The notes under the pieces: generated by a model
Databases searched by the model: none
Told to the model about the DNA's origin: nothing
The model's input: the letters and a program-made list of their open reading frames with translations, nothing else
NCBI GenBank assembly: GCA_951799405.1
Contig: OX637332.1
Location: forward strand, 17,303,001 to 17,367,000
Source: Agapetus fuscipes
Taxonomy: Eukaryota; Arthropoda; Insecta; Trichoptera; Glossosomatidae
DNA length: 64,000 bases
Reading direction: 5' to 3'
Shown here: positions 52,729 through 63,215 of the stretch, one piece after another
Position numbering within the stretch: position 1 is the first letter of the stretch
Layout of the letters: each line of letters opens with the position of its first letter
Made by a program: the position numbers and the translations under genes

Positions 52729-54876
52729 TATAGGGTGATCGGCTTTATGGGGTTGCTTGATTGTATTCGATTGCTTTGATTGTATTAATTTTCAAATTCT
52801 GCACACATAGATCTTGATAATGGTTCATGGAAAATTCATATTTTTGTTAATGAAATAATGAATTTTTGACGACTGTTGGAATGATTTTTTTTCACGTTGA
52901 AAATGTGATTTCCCGCCAGAGTCAGGCCACCCGGAAAAGTTAAATGCATGAAACCATCAACCTAATGAATGCATATCAGCCACGGGGCAAAGACCTAAAT
53001 GAAATTTTTGAAATGTGTGAAAGCTAGCGTTAACACAATTGTGCTTATCTGTGCTACTCAAAAAAAAAAACCGGTGCAAAAAGTATTAAATTTGTCAAAA
53101 TAATGCACCAAAAATGTGTTTTCAGAAAATAAAATAATATTGAATTCAATAAATAAATATACAAAAAAGGTATTTGGTGAGTTCAGTTTTGTTTGAATCC
53201 CACCTCAAATGCCCTTGTAATTTTGGTTATTGCTACATAAAGCAAACACCCAATTGTTAGCAAAATGTACCTACCTTTGGTGACCCGTCTTCGGAAAAGC
53301 AGAATAATTTTTCAACCTAGCATATTTGGAAATGATATGTCATTGTTAACGTTCAAGCGGAATAGAAAGAACTTTCTACCTCACGATCTCGATTCTGAAA
53401 CGTTTACCACTTGCGTAGGGTCGGTACAATTTTTTTTTGACAAAACTGAAATAATAAACGCTGAGTTTTTCTATTTTCAATTTGCGAAATTTGCAGATCC
53501 ATGATTATTGATAATGTGCCTTGACAATAATTTCATTATAAGTTGACAATGTTCTACTGAATTGTCATAAATTTATACTTTTCTATTCTAAACGCTCTGT
53601 TGACATTTACGAGAAATAAGATCTAACTCATATTAATGTTATTCAATTAACTCAATGAATAATTTATTGGGGTATTCAGCTGTAAAGTAGGAATTCTGAT
53701 GTCACGCAGTGATTATAAGCAATTTTTAAGAAGTAAATCTTCCTTACTTGAATTACCAAAACACAATTAACAAGTTTCAAATGGCCCTCGAGCTAAAACG
53801 GTAATACGAGGCGTTATATATTAAATGAGCAGTTTAGATCGAAATGAAGAACAATTGGCTGAAAATGTACTGTGGTTGACAATGATTGTTTGCTGTAATT
53901 GTGTACGTAACTGTACTGTGGGTAAATTTTACTGCGGGTGTCCATAGTTTTCTTCATTTCTTTCTTTTCTCGTGGTGTGCCGCTTTCAATTAATTATACA
54001 TATTTATGCTCTTCTCCATGTATGTTGATCAAACCATTATTTCTTTTTTTTACTTTCCTTTTTGTATTTATTTTTTAAATATCCATGTAAGAAAATTAGC
54101 ATATTTAAAAGTAAAATATATATATATATATTATAAAAAATTGAGTATTTATACGGCGTATATAGGAGCTTTCACTTCGGATATTCCATTCTTTTGTAAC
54201 TTTGTTCATCTCACCGTCATTCAAAGTAAGCTTCGTGTATTTTCTTGCCATTTCATACTTACTGCTAAAATTTAGGTACCTAATCAATTTTATTTCGAGA
54301 ATCCCATAAATTAAGTACAAAAATCACACGTTTTAATTTACTGCCACCTATTTAGACGCTTTCAGATGAAGACGATGAATTAGTAATTCAATATTGTCGA
54401 CGTATAGTACTACGCTATTAAATTGTGTAATGTATCAGGAACACACGGCCGGTACAATTTGCTCCCGGATTCAATGCAATATTGCACCAGTAGATCACTA
54501 AAAGCAAATCGCATGGGAAGCTATGTAGTAATTCATCATTGATTCCTGGTAATATTTCATTGATGTTAAGCTGCAATCCTTTCATATGCTTGATACGATC
54601 CAATAAACATTATCGTTACCTAAGTCATGATCGCACAGTTCGATATTTTTCGGTATTTCAAGTTGCCTAGAATATCTCTAGAGTAGTGTATTTGAAAGAT
54701 GTTTAATTTCTCACCTATCTTGGTACATGCGGTAAAGCATAATTTGAGTCTGTGAGTCTTTTTAAATATGAAATCCTTTTTGTTAATTTATTAGTTTACG
54801 TCATTTAATCAAACAATTTTTGATTCACAATCATTGAATGATGATGAGATAAAACATATTATTTTTAACAGTATTA
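52729..54876. other. AT-rich DNA, nothing recognised
   Basis: Open frames of 60-89 codons occur (53265-53504, 54006-54275, 54418-54603) without recognisable domains. GTTTGAATCCCACC near 53189 is a lone B-box-like sequence with no SINE body. Confidence 0.45.
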
Positions 54877-55295
54877 GGCCCGGTATTTTGAAGTATCGTA
54901 AAGTTAACTAAAATGCAATTTTAGTTAAATCATCATAATATTTCACTCACCGAATTTCGCCAGTAAATATTTAGTAACTTTAACTTTCGATTTTCAAGAT
55001 GGCGGCGCTTCACTGACAGCAGCTGTTCTTTTTTAATGTAAGGATACATCAAAATTGTTGCAAACTGAACATTTTATGTCTCGTTTTCTAGCTTAATGAA
55101 GGTAAGGGATATGATTTTAATAAATAGTTGTTTGTTTTAAAGCTTTTGAATGGCATTTTAATTATTTCCAAGTTTTGGGGGCGTGGTTTCATACTTCGGC
55201 AATGTTCGGTTTTAGTAAACTCGAGATTGAGTATTTTGAGTAAAAGTTCAAGTAATAGTAAACTAAAATATTACTACAGTTCAATATACCGGGCC
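54877..55295. mobile_element. PIF/Harbinger-type MITE, 419 bp
   Basis: The ends GGCCCGGTATTTTGAA and its complement TTCAATATACCGGGCC are flanked by TTA on both sides (54874-54876 and 55296-55298), a TWA-type 3-bp duplication. Inner inverted similarity continues (GTTAACTAAAAT against AGTAAACTAAAATATTA). It is non-coding and carries CAAGATGGCGGC at 54995-55006. Confidence 0.8.
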
Positions 55296-55298
55296 TTA

Positions 55299-55826
55299 TA
55301 GATTTAATTATCAGCTTGTTTTGCTTATAAAGTATAAGAAAAATAAATAAAAAATCTAACCAACGAATCAGCTGAATCGTTTATGCAGTGAATTAGTTGA
55401 CTAGAGATTTTGGTATGAATCACATCTAACGGGCTCTCTGCAAGCTTGGTCATTGCTAGGGAGCACTAATTTAAGTAATATATAGTTGCTAAAAGGATGG
55501 TGATATTTACAGTCGTTCTTTGCCATTGAAAAAAGAAATAAAAGTCGAGAGGATAGGGGGGTGAGCGTTGCCATTGCTCAACACGAAGAGAATAGTCGAC
55601 ACTTCTTCTAGACTTCCACTTCAATGTGTAAAACTGACTCGCCTGCAAGTTATGACTCGAGGAAAGAAAATGACTCACGCTCAATGATATTTCATTCACT
55701 TTTATTACCTCTCACTTTAGAAATTCTTAGTTCTTTAGGCGTTTTCATCACGACTGGGCGATCTTTCTGATAATGTATTTTCGGTGGAAAATACAGTCTA
55801 CATTTTTTACCCAATAATAAATAAAT
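55299..55826. other. Unassigned stretch
   Basis: No repeat or coding signal recognised; a 77-codon minus frame (55466-55699) lacks features. Confidence 0.35.
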
Positions 55827-55933
55827 AAAAACCCAATCTCAAATGAACATCAGCCGTGCAGCTCTTGCCGGCAAAGTGAACCATGTTTTACGTATTGGTG
55901 GTCAGCCTCATATCAACCTATAAGTCAAGGAGC
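55827..55933 (-). repeat. Rep-A fragment (5' half, deleted core)
   Basis: AAAACCCAATCTCAAATGAA, CAGCTCTTGCC joined directly to GGCAAAGTGAACCA, so the CAGGG core is deleted. It ends CAACCTATAAGTCAAGGAGC. Confidence 0.75.
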
Positions 55934-56298
55934 AATTTTTTCAAAATATTCAATCTTAAACGAATTTTGCAGTTTGCTTTTTTATGGCAAGACAAATAAT
56001 TTAAAGACGTCCCAAACAACCAAAAAATCATTTATCATGTTCAAAACTTGTTAACATACTGGAAGTTACTTTTAAAACCATACTAAATGAGTACCACGCT
56101 AAGTAAAGGACAGTTTGTACCAAAATTTACGGCATATATGAAAGGATACGCGTCGTGTGAGCGGCATAAATATGTCACTCTATTGGTTTTGTTATATAAT
56201 ATTACGAGAAATATGTCTTACCTTCTCAAATACTATTTAACATTTTTCTCCGTTAGAGCACATTAGTATATTAATGTTAGCATGGTATCTTAAAATAC
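55934..56298. other. AT-rich DNA, nothing recognised
   Basis: No feature supported. Confidence 0.3.
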
Positions 56299-56448
56299 TT
56301 TTTCTACTCCCATTTGGTAATTTACTAATTACAAAACGGCTAACGCAATCACAATGACATACATTTCTACACCCGTTGCGTAATGTTACATTACGCAACG
56401 GGTAACCGTGTTGAAATGAGAATATGCGCATACGCAATGAGAGCTTTA
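56299..56448 (+). repeat. Rep-G repeat, copy 2, with perfect palindrome
   Basis: Same blocks as 33109-33256. Bases 56371-56403 form a perfect hairpin, ACCCGTTGCGTAATG, TTA, then its complement. The 73-codon minus frame covering it is incidental. Confidence 0.8.
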
Positions 56449-57340
56449 GTAGGTTCATGCGCGGTTGTGCAAATGTATGATTTCATAGAGGTAAAAAACC
56501 CTTTAAAGTTATTGCGTACCTATTCTAGTAATCATACATTTTTCCTTACGAGAAAATAAATATAACATTGATTTTCACTTCCACTATCTGCAATAATTGT
56601 AAATAATAACTTCAACATATTCCGTTCATAATTCTTTGGTTCGCCATCTTTGTCCATACCCATCAATATAAAATATAGATGCAGCATCTTAGTTGTTTTG
56701 TGCGCCAAACAAAAGCACGCTCGTTTTAAGCGGGGTTTTATTATAATCACTTACCAGGCAACTGCCATGTTCAATGTTCATATCTGTTTTTGACGTAAAT
56801 AACGTATACCTTATATTTTCGCTGTTTACCGATAGCTACTTTTCGCCTTAGTTTGTCACAATGGGAAAAAACAGACGTTGTGTATCTATGTACTTTCTAT
56901 TGATCGATGTACAAAGTCACGCTCACGCGCAGGCGCCGCATGCCTGTCGCGCATGCGTGGTTTGTTTTAGTCGGCCATTTTGACATCTACAAGGCAACGT
57001 GCCATCGCGATCGATTTGTAAAGTAATTTATTTCCCGTAAATAATTCAGTACAAAAGTTAATACAGCGATATGTGGTAAAATATATCGCCAATAAAACAT
57101 TAAAAATAGCTAACAGAACCGATAAACTAGTTATTATCTGTAAAATGAAAGTGTTATGGAACTACTTACTTCAATCTGAAACCACCGAATTGATTTTACG
57201 AAAAACTTCAAATTGCATCCTTTTTTGAAAAGATATTGAAATGGCTTTAAAGGTAAATAATTAAGATATTTTCACCGCAACAAATTAACATATTTATAAG
57301 CGAAGCGCACAATAAATTATCCGTTCTAACAATGGTAAGG
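56449..57340. other. Spacer between Rep-G and Rep-H, with a CpG-rich patch
   Basis: Bases about 56918-57020 are GC- and CpG-rich (CACGCTCACGCGCAGGCGCC, GCATGCCTGTCGCGCATGCG) and contain GGCCATTTTGACATC, a YY1/Pho-like site in reverse. This could be a small promoter; no downstream exon was recognised. Confidence 0.3.
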
Positions 57341-57563
57341 TTTTAATTTCTCACTTCAAATGAACGAAGACATCATAATGCCTATTATTTCTTATTTTAT
57401 TATTATTTTATGGTCGTAGAAAAAATATTGTATGCCACTGCCCGTAATTAGTCTTTGTAACACTCGTACTGTCTATTGTGCCATTCGACTGCGCCTCATG
57501 GCACAAACTAGCACTCGTGTTACAAAGACTATCATTACCAGGCAGTGGCATAAATAACTATTA
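57341..57563. repeat. Rep-H fold-back MITE, copy 2
   Basis: The hairpin core 57431-57552 is better preserved than at 33963: TATGCCACTGCCCGTAATTA, GTCTTTGTAACACTCG and TTGTGCCAT with their complements on the right. The flank ATGGTCGTAGAAAAAATATT is shared with copy 1. Confidence 0.85.
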
Positions 57564-57614
57564 TGCTAAATCTGTAATTGGGGTTTGTTACTTAAGTTAA
57601 AGTTAGTAAACGAA

Positions 57615-58118
57615 ACTCGCAACGTAAACGCAACTTACACTAAATGTGTAGTTCCTTGCCGCGTTCACAACTTCACAACTTGACAATAACTGTTTATCGA
57701 TGTTTCACAGCAAATTTCTCCCTGCGACTGTACTGTCCGTACCATTTTGATCTCTTTTATAGGGTACCAGAGGGAATTTTCTTGGATTCTCTAGATCATT
57801 CTACCACCACAACGTTATGAACACACACAAGCGCTACCACTTCTAGACGGTTCCGTCTCAAGTGTATAGGTGTGCGTAGTCACTTTGATTTCATAGTCCG
57901 TCATACGATGTATGCGTGTATAAGCGCACGTACGTATTTTCAAGTTCGCGACACTATTTATTTTTACAGGTAAGGGGGCCGGCCTTTAGTATTTTATTTT
58001 GGGGTTGGAAATAATCATCGAAACGGGAAATTTTTTTCTGACATCATCGGTGGTATTCGAACCCGGGCTTACGGTATGGAATGCAAGCACTCTACCAACT
58101 GAGCTACGACCGGACTCT
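57615..58118 (-). repeat. SINE-B, split by a solo LTR candidate
   Basis: The tail (ACTTACACTAAATGTGTAGT, TCCTTGCCGCGTT) lies at 57615-57665. The body and head (TATTTATTTTTACAGGTAAG, GGTATTCGAACCCGGGCTTA, CTACCAACTGAGCTACGACC) lie at 57954-58118. The GACCCCTTCGGGG segment between them is missing, and a middle part of the body is also deleted. The tRNA-like head could be mistaken for a tRNA gene but lacks a complete acceptor stem. Confidence 0.75.
57666..57953 (-). mobile_element. Solo LTR candidate (LTR-F), copy 2
   Basis: In reverse complement it starts TGTCGCGAACTTGAAAATAC. It holds GGACTATGAAATCAAAGTGA, a TATA box (CCCTATAAAAGAGATC), ACAGTACAGTCGCAGGG at a start-site distance, and ends with TGTGAAACATCGATAAACAG, TTGTCAAGTTGTGAAGTTGTG. 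The order matches 35715-35959. The right boundary and any target duplication are unclear because flanking SINE sequence was lost. Confidence 0.5.
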
Positions 58119-59069
58119 TATTACTAGTAAATTTAAATTTTTTAGATGTTTTCATCGCACATAAAATGATAAAATTTTGCTTAACTTCCATTGAACAAAT
58201 TGTATCGTAGCATCGTGATGATAATTCAAAGTTCCTTGCGTGGGATGGTCGAGACTGTACTTTCTGACTGCTGTGTGGAATATAAAAAACGATAGTGTAG
58301 TCGAGCATTATGACGTCATCAATCATGTCAATTTGCCTGAAAATTCGAAAGCTGAAATGTGCAGGAATCCCTCTCCGACATCATAAATCAGGCGCTTTCC
58401 CCGCCCGGCCGGCCGATCACTATCAAACTGATAACTATCAATTATTAATTAGAGCGATCGAGCGAAAAATTGTCTATTTTTGGCGTGGAGACGTTGCGCG
58501 CGTACTGTTACAATACACGCTTATGCACAATACAACTTAAGCCCACAAAATTCTGTTACAAAGTACCTTCATAGAACAGCTTAATAAATTTGGCTCATTG
58601 TACCCGAAGTTCACTGTACTGAAGGCCATATTTTGCGAGGTCTACCATATTAAACTTTTTTATTATTAAAGTTCGGTATTTTGTAGCAAATCAAATTTTC
58701 TTTCGATGCGCTATTTCGTTTTAGCTAATTTCTAAAGGAATAATTGGATAATTTTTGAGTTAATTATTATTTTTTAGTAATCAAATTATAAAAAAAAAAT
58801 TGAACACTTTTTTTCTTTTACGAGTACTAGATAGTAGATACCATCGGTGTAATTCACATTTAGCAATTCCATGGATAAGCCGCCACCTAACGTGAATTTT
58901 TCATACAAAAAAAAAAAAATGATTCATGAATCAGTTATGGATCAAATGTGTTGTGAATAGCCTTGTATGTATTTTAGAGATATAAAAATCTACTTAAAAT
59001 TGGGCGTGTAAAAATAATTTACAGTTTCGGTGATAATTTCAAAAACAAAATTATAAAAACAGCAAGAGC
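58119..59069. other. Unassigned stretch
   Basis: A GC-richer patch at about 58385-58415 (CTTTCCCCGCCCGGCCGGCC) and CGTTGCGCGCGTACTG near 58492 stand out, without further context. Confidence 0.35.
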
Positions 59070-59200
59070 TACCCAGCGTCAAGAAAAAATGAAAACCTGC
59101 CATCTCGGGGGCGGGAGCAGGGAAACTCCTACTTTAAGTCAATAGTTTATGGAAAGCTCACTTACCTTAAAATAAAAAGTTCGGAGACAGCGTGGTTAGA
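59070..59200 (+). repeat. SINE-B fragment
   Basis: Degraded middle of SINE-B: AAAATGAAAACCTGCCATCT, GGGAGCAGGGAAACTCCTAC, TTACCTTAAAATAAAAAGTT. Both ends are missing. Confidence 0.55.
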
Positions 59201-59280
59201 TGTTGCCCTATATGGGAAGCATAGTTGTGTTTAGTACAGAAATAACTTTTGAGTACAATAGCATAGCTGGAATAGGTATC

Positions 59281-59495
59281 TACAATCTATAACCTAAGTT
59301 GCAAAAATATATTTACATGTAAAGCTCAAATTTACACATGCTGCACGTTTACATTTAAAATATACCAAACCTCACATGAATATAAGCCTTGCAACCCCTG
59401 ACGCCTTTTCCTGAAACCGCGGTGGCATTGAAAAATTTAACAAAGTTTGCACAGTATGGAGGGTCAGCCTTTTACCAATTTATTAGTCAAGGAGC
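59281..59495 (-). repeat. Rep-A repeat, GC-richer subfamily, diverged
   Basis: TACAATCTATAACCTAAGTT at the left, CTGACGCCTTTTCCTGAAAC in the core and TTTATTAGTCAAGGAGC at the right. The outer end matches the 19769/20841 subgroup. Confidence 0.8.
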
Positions 59496-60835
59496 GATAC
59501 AAGGTTCCGTTAATTAAGGATCGAAAAATGTTATGGCCTGCTTATAAATTGACGATTGCATTTTGAAATAATATTCTTTCACCGTAAAAAAGTAATGCAG
59601 GTTGAGCTCCTGTAACTGTAATTGTAACTCTGTTGCCACTACGATAGGGGTGGCCAGAGCCTCTGTAAAGCTGCTCCAACGAAACTATTAAACAATTTAT
59701 GAATTGTTTTAGCGGGAACTTTTTAGAATTCCATCTAAAAAAAAACTTGAATTCTACTCCTTAAAAAAAATAGGGAATTTGAACCGGTTTCGGCCTCTTG
59801 ACCATCTTCACCGGTCAAACTCTCGTTTTGTTTTTTCAACAAACAGTAGTTTAACTTTAGAAGTAGAATTCAACAATGTTATTTTTCATGTATATTTTTT
59901 TATTCAAAAAAATTGTTTTAATAATAAGCTGTAGTTTCTACATCCAGTATAAAAAAAAAACTGAAATGTTTATAGACAGCTATTTACATTGTCCGTTGTA
60001 AAACCACATTTCTAATTAAATGCTTGGAATTTTGACGCGCTCCTGCCTCGTAAACTATTTTCAGCAAAACCACCGGCTGTTTTGAATCGACGTGTTTTAC
60101 ATTTTCTATTATAACAACTATTACTCCCAGTTAATCACAATTACTGCATCGCTATCACGATCAGTGGTTTCACAATGCATTGGGGCTGTAAGCTGCCATT
60201 TACATTGCTTCTATCCTGTAATATCACCCTCTAATTGTTCATCTATCTACTTACATATTGTTATGATTTTACTCGCTCGAAGGTATGCCGTGATTTGTGA
60301 CAATTGTTCAGAAGAAAAAATCAGTTCTTACTCAGTCGTCGTGCAGAGAGGGTGTCTCCTGAAGACGTTAGCTACGTCGCTAACGAAACGTCGAGAATTC
60401 GTAAAATATCGTCGTCGTGTAATACCTGATCATTTTTTTAAACTGTGTTGTTATAATTTTTGTAAATATACAAAAAGGTTATTGGAATACCAGCAATATC
60501 TAGGACGTGTGTAAAAGAGCAGATAGCACTAAAAGAGAGGCGGCTGCATAGCGATCTTGGTCTTAGTGAGGTGAAACATACGCTTATGGAGGGAATCGAT
60601 ATCTATCAGTACCGGAATAGAGCGTGCGAAGAATAACTTGAACCAGGCTTTAATTATATCAGCACAAGCAGGGGTAGTTTACTCATTCAATCGTTCACCT
60701 TGTTACCGAGGATCAATAACCTAGAAGGATTACGATACTCTTCTGTTAGAACCGGAACTGAACCGCTTTTGAAGCTTGTACAACTCGTGCAGCTTACACT
60801 AGGAGATAAAAAATAAAAATAATAATTGTTATTGC
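59496..60835. other. Unassigned DNA with two hammerhead-like motifs
   Basis: Motifs lie at 59781-59811 (minus: GTGAAGATGGTCAAGAGGCC, GAAACCGGTTC) and 60359-60392 (plus: CTGAAGACGTTAGC, TACGTC, GCTAACGAAACGTC). The 140-codon frame 60092-60514 runs across the second and is not recognisable as a protein. Confidence 0.45.
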
Positions 60836-60935
60836 AAATCATTGCTTCTGATGATGCCTTTTGAGGCAAAAACGTTTAAGCATATAAAATAAAAAATTAA
60901 AATAAAAAGTGAATTGAAACTGTGTGTTTTTTACA
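60836..60935 (+). repeat. Rep-E fragment with the best-preserved CTGATGA motif
   Basis: CATTGCTTCTGATGA, stem TGCCT-TTTG-AGGCA, AAAACGTTTAAGCATATAAA and AAAGTGAATTGAAAC match the first two thirds of Rep-E. Confidence 0.65.
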
Positions 60936-60956
60936 AAAATAATTAAATAAATAAAC

Positions 60957-61147
60957 AATTGCGTTTTCGATTACGGCGAGTATATTAAAAATTCCACGAC
61001 CGGTTTCGCAAACAATCCGTTCACATATTCAGGTGGCTGAATAAATACTAAATGAGCAATTTATTTATCAACCTGAAATTGCAAACGAATTGTTTGCAAA
61101 ACCGATCGAGAAATTATAATATACTTGCCGTAATCGAAAACAAAATT
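60957..61147. repeat. Inverted repeat with hammerhead-like motif in each arm
   Basis: Arms 60957-61034 and 61071-61147 are about 80 percent alike in inverted orientation around a 36-bp centre. Shared landmarks are GATTACGGCGAGTATATTA, CGACCGGTTTCGCAAACAA and their complements. Each arm reads CTGAANN, a GCAAAC/GTTTGC-like stem, then (G/A)AAACCG(G/A)TCG. Confidence 0.7.
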
Positions 61148-62659
61148 GTATTTATTTTTGTCTTTTAAGATTAACGATTAAAAAGTGAACGTCTCTACAA
61201 TCTATACACTGAAAATTGGATATTCACAGAGTCAATGTAAATTTTTTAACACATGAAAAAGTATTTTGTTTACTTGATTCATAAAATGAAATTGTTTCAT
61301 GACTTACTCAAAACTGCAAGAAAAATGCAGAAAGCAAACAAAAACTCGTTTTAAGGTATGCTTAAGAATTTTATAAGGACTCAAATTTCAAATTCCACAC
61401 TTTGATAGATTTGCTCAGAAGGTCAAAACTTGAAGAACGGAAATCTTAAACTTTTCGAAAATATTCTAAACGGTCAGAAAAACATGATCCACAATATAGA
61501 AGTCTAATGATGAAAGAACATCCATTTGATTAGGCATACTCGTTTCTTGCTTTGAAGAAAAAGAAAACTTCACTCTTTTTAAATTTCCTGAATAAAAACA
61601 CTTTTTTCATTGGAAAATGCTTGAAAATTATTTTTCATATTCCTAAACCTCTCTCAGTATACTCCTAGGCGTAGACTTCATCTAATATATTCGAGGCATT
61701 TCTATTTACTGTTGCTTTTACACAATCAGTACTCTTGAAAACATTCAACCACTTCTGTTGCTACGCTTGAAGATTGTACACTCAATAATCTTCTCCTCGC
61801 AATCCGAATTGAAGACTTCAAGCTATCACGCCTCTAAAAAATTATCACATTTTGTGACTAAAGATCAAGAGAAAAAATTATAACCTAAATGGCTTCGCTA
61901 CCGCGAAACCCGGCAGCCCGCTCCCCAAACATGCGTTTTTTGTTTGTCCCTTAAATAAAAAAAATGTATACCGCGGCCCGTTTTTCCAGCATCTATGTAT
62001 CTTTACTATTTTCCGCTGCTATACTGTTTTTTCACAGCGACATACTCCCTACCAAAAATTCTTCTCTTTGGAAAAGAGGGTTATTCTATTGTTTCGTCAC
62101 CCTAGCAACATGCTTAGCCCTTCATTGTCTGCCGATTCATATTTTTTGTATTATATTAGGCTTATCATGGATACTGCACAGTCATATTTGTAGTTATATT
62201 CTTTCTCCTTCAGTAATTCTCAAAATTTGAAATGAAATTTTTCTTTTAAAGAAATAATACAAAAAAGCGTTCATTTTAAAATTATAAGTTTGACTGTCTT
62301 GAGATTTTCTTTTGCTGTATCATTTGCAAGATGTAACTGTAGCTCTATCAACGTTATTGTAGATGTGGCTTAAGCGTCCGTATATTTGCAACCGTTTCTT
62401 TCTATCCTTGCATATTATTCTCACCTTGTTCAAATCAATCACCTATTTCATGCATTTAATTCATTAACATTACCTCTTGATATCCCATTCTTTCATAATG
62501 TCACAAATATGATTAAGCCATACATTTTTTTGTCTTTACTTTCTCTATTTCTTTTCACACTTCTTCTGGATAAAAGAAAAATTCTTGTGAACAATTATAA
62601 GTGTAGGTGCTGTTTCAATTGAAAATGGTGACGAGGAAGAGCATTCATCAGGGAAAGAG
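61148..62659. other. AT-rich DNA, nothing recognised
   Basis: Hydrophobic open frames of 88 (61964-62230) and 78 codons (62386-62622) have no recognised family. TTCGCTACCGCGAAACCCGG near 61893 is a short GC-richer patch. Confidence 0.4.
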
Positions 62660-62770
62660 ATGAATGTCGAAAAGATGAACATCGAAGAGATGAAAGAAGT
62701 GTGCAAGGACAGAGCTAAGTGAAGAAAAATGTACGAAGTTACTGACCACACCTAACGGAATGGCAGCTGG
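62660..62770 (+). pseudogene. Possible LINE C-terminal fragment
   Basis: One frame reads EEMKEVCKDRAK, a stop, then RKMYEVTDHT, resembling LNEMKEVCKDRKEWRLICNN at the end of the remnant at 21199. The fragment is very short. Confidence 0.35.
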
Positions 62771-62875
62771 ATACAAGTCCAATTATAAGCATAAATTAAC
62801 TTAAAGATTCATCTAATTTTACAACCAGCTTCATTCCTCAAATAGTGCCGTCATTAAAAAACCGCAATCATCAAA

Positions 62876-63215
62876 GCAACGCAAAAAAACTCAAGTAAGC
62901 TACACGTATGGTGTAACTTCTTGCTGCGTTATGCCTTAAGGGTTTCGCATGTGTTTTAAGTGAGATCTATTTATTTTAATAGGTAAGAGGGCCAGCCTTA
63001 AGCCAACCACTTCAGTTTAAGTGAGGGTTTCCCAGCTCCCGAGGAGGCTGGTACTCATTTATTGTGAATGTTTAAAAGCCTTGCCGGTATTTTATTTTGG
63101 GTTTTTAAAAAACACCGAAACGGGGAATAATTTCTGACACCCTCGGTGGGATTCGAACCCGAGCTCTCGGCATGGAGTGCAAGCCCTATACCAACTGAGC
63201 TATCGACCAGACTCC
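62876..63215 (-). repeat. SINE-B, full length
   Basis: The reverse complement gives GTCTGGTCGATAGCTCAGTT, GGGTTCGAATCCCACCGAGG, GTGTCAGAAATTATTCCCCG, GGGAGCTGGGAAACCCTCAC and the tail TACACCATACGTGTAGCTTA. The GACCCCTTCGGGG hairpin has decayed to GAAACCCTTAAGGC. Confidence 0.88.

Noticed and set aside
53180..53215. Isolated B-box-like GTTTGAATCCCACC
   Set aside because: No A-box, SINE body or tail is visible around it.
58020..58118. tRNA gene candidates in several places (10560-10640, 23090-23165, 58040-58118, 63140-63215)
   Set aside because: Each is the head of a SINE-B or SINE-C element, continues into the SINE body and lacks a full cloverleaf acceptor stem.
60092..60514. 140-codon plus-strand open frame
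   Set aside because: No recognisable domain, and it runs across a structured non-coding motif at 60359-60392; frame length alone is not enough in this composition.
61964..62622. Hydrophobic frames of 88 and 78 codons as membrane proteins
   Set aside because: Hydrophobicity follows from T-rich codons in AT-rich DNA; no conserved pattern or neighbouring exon structure was found.
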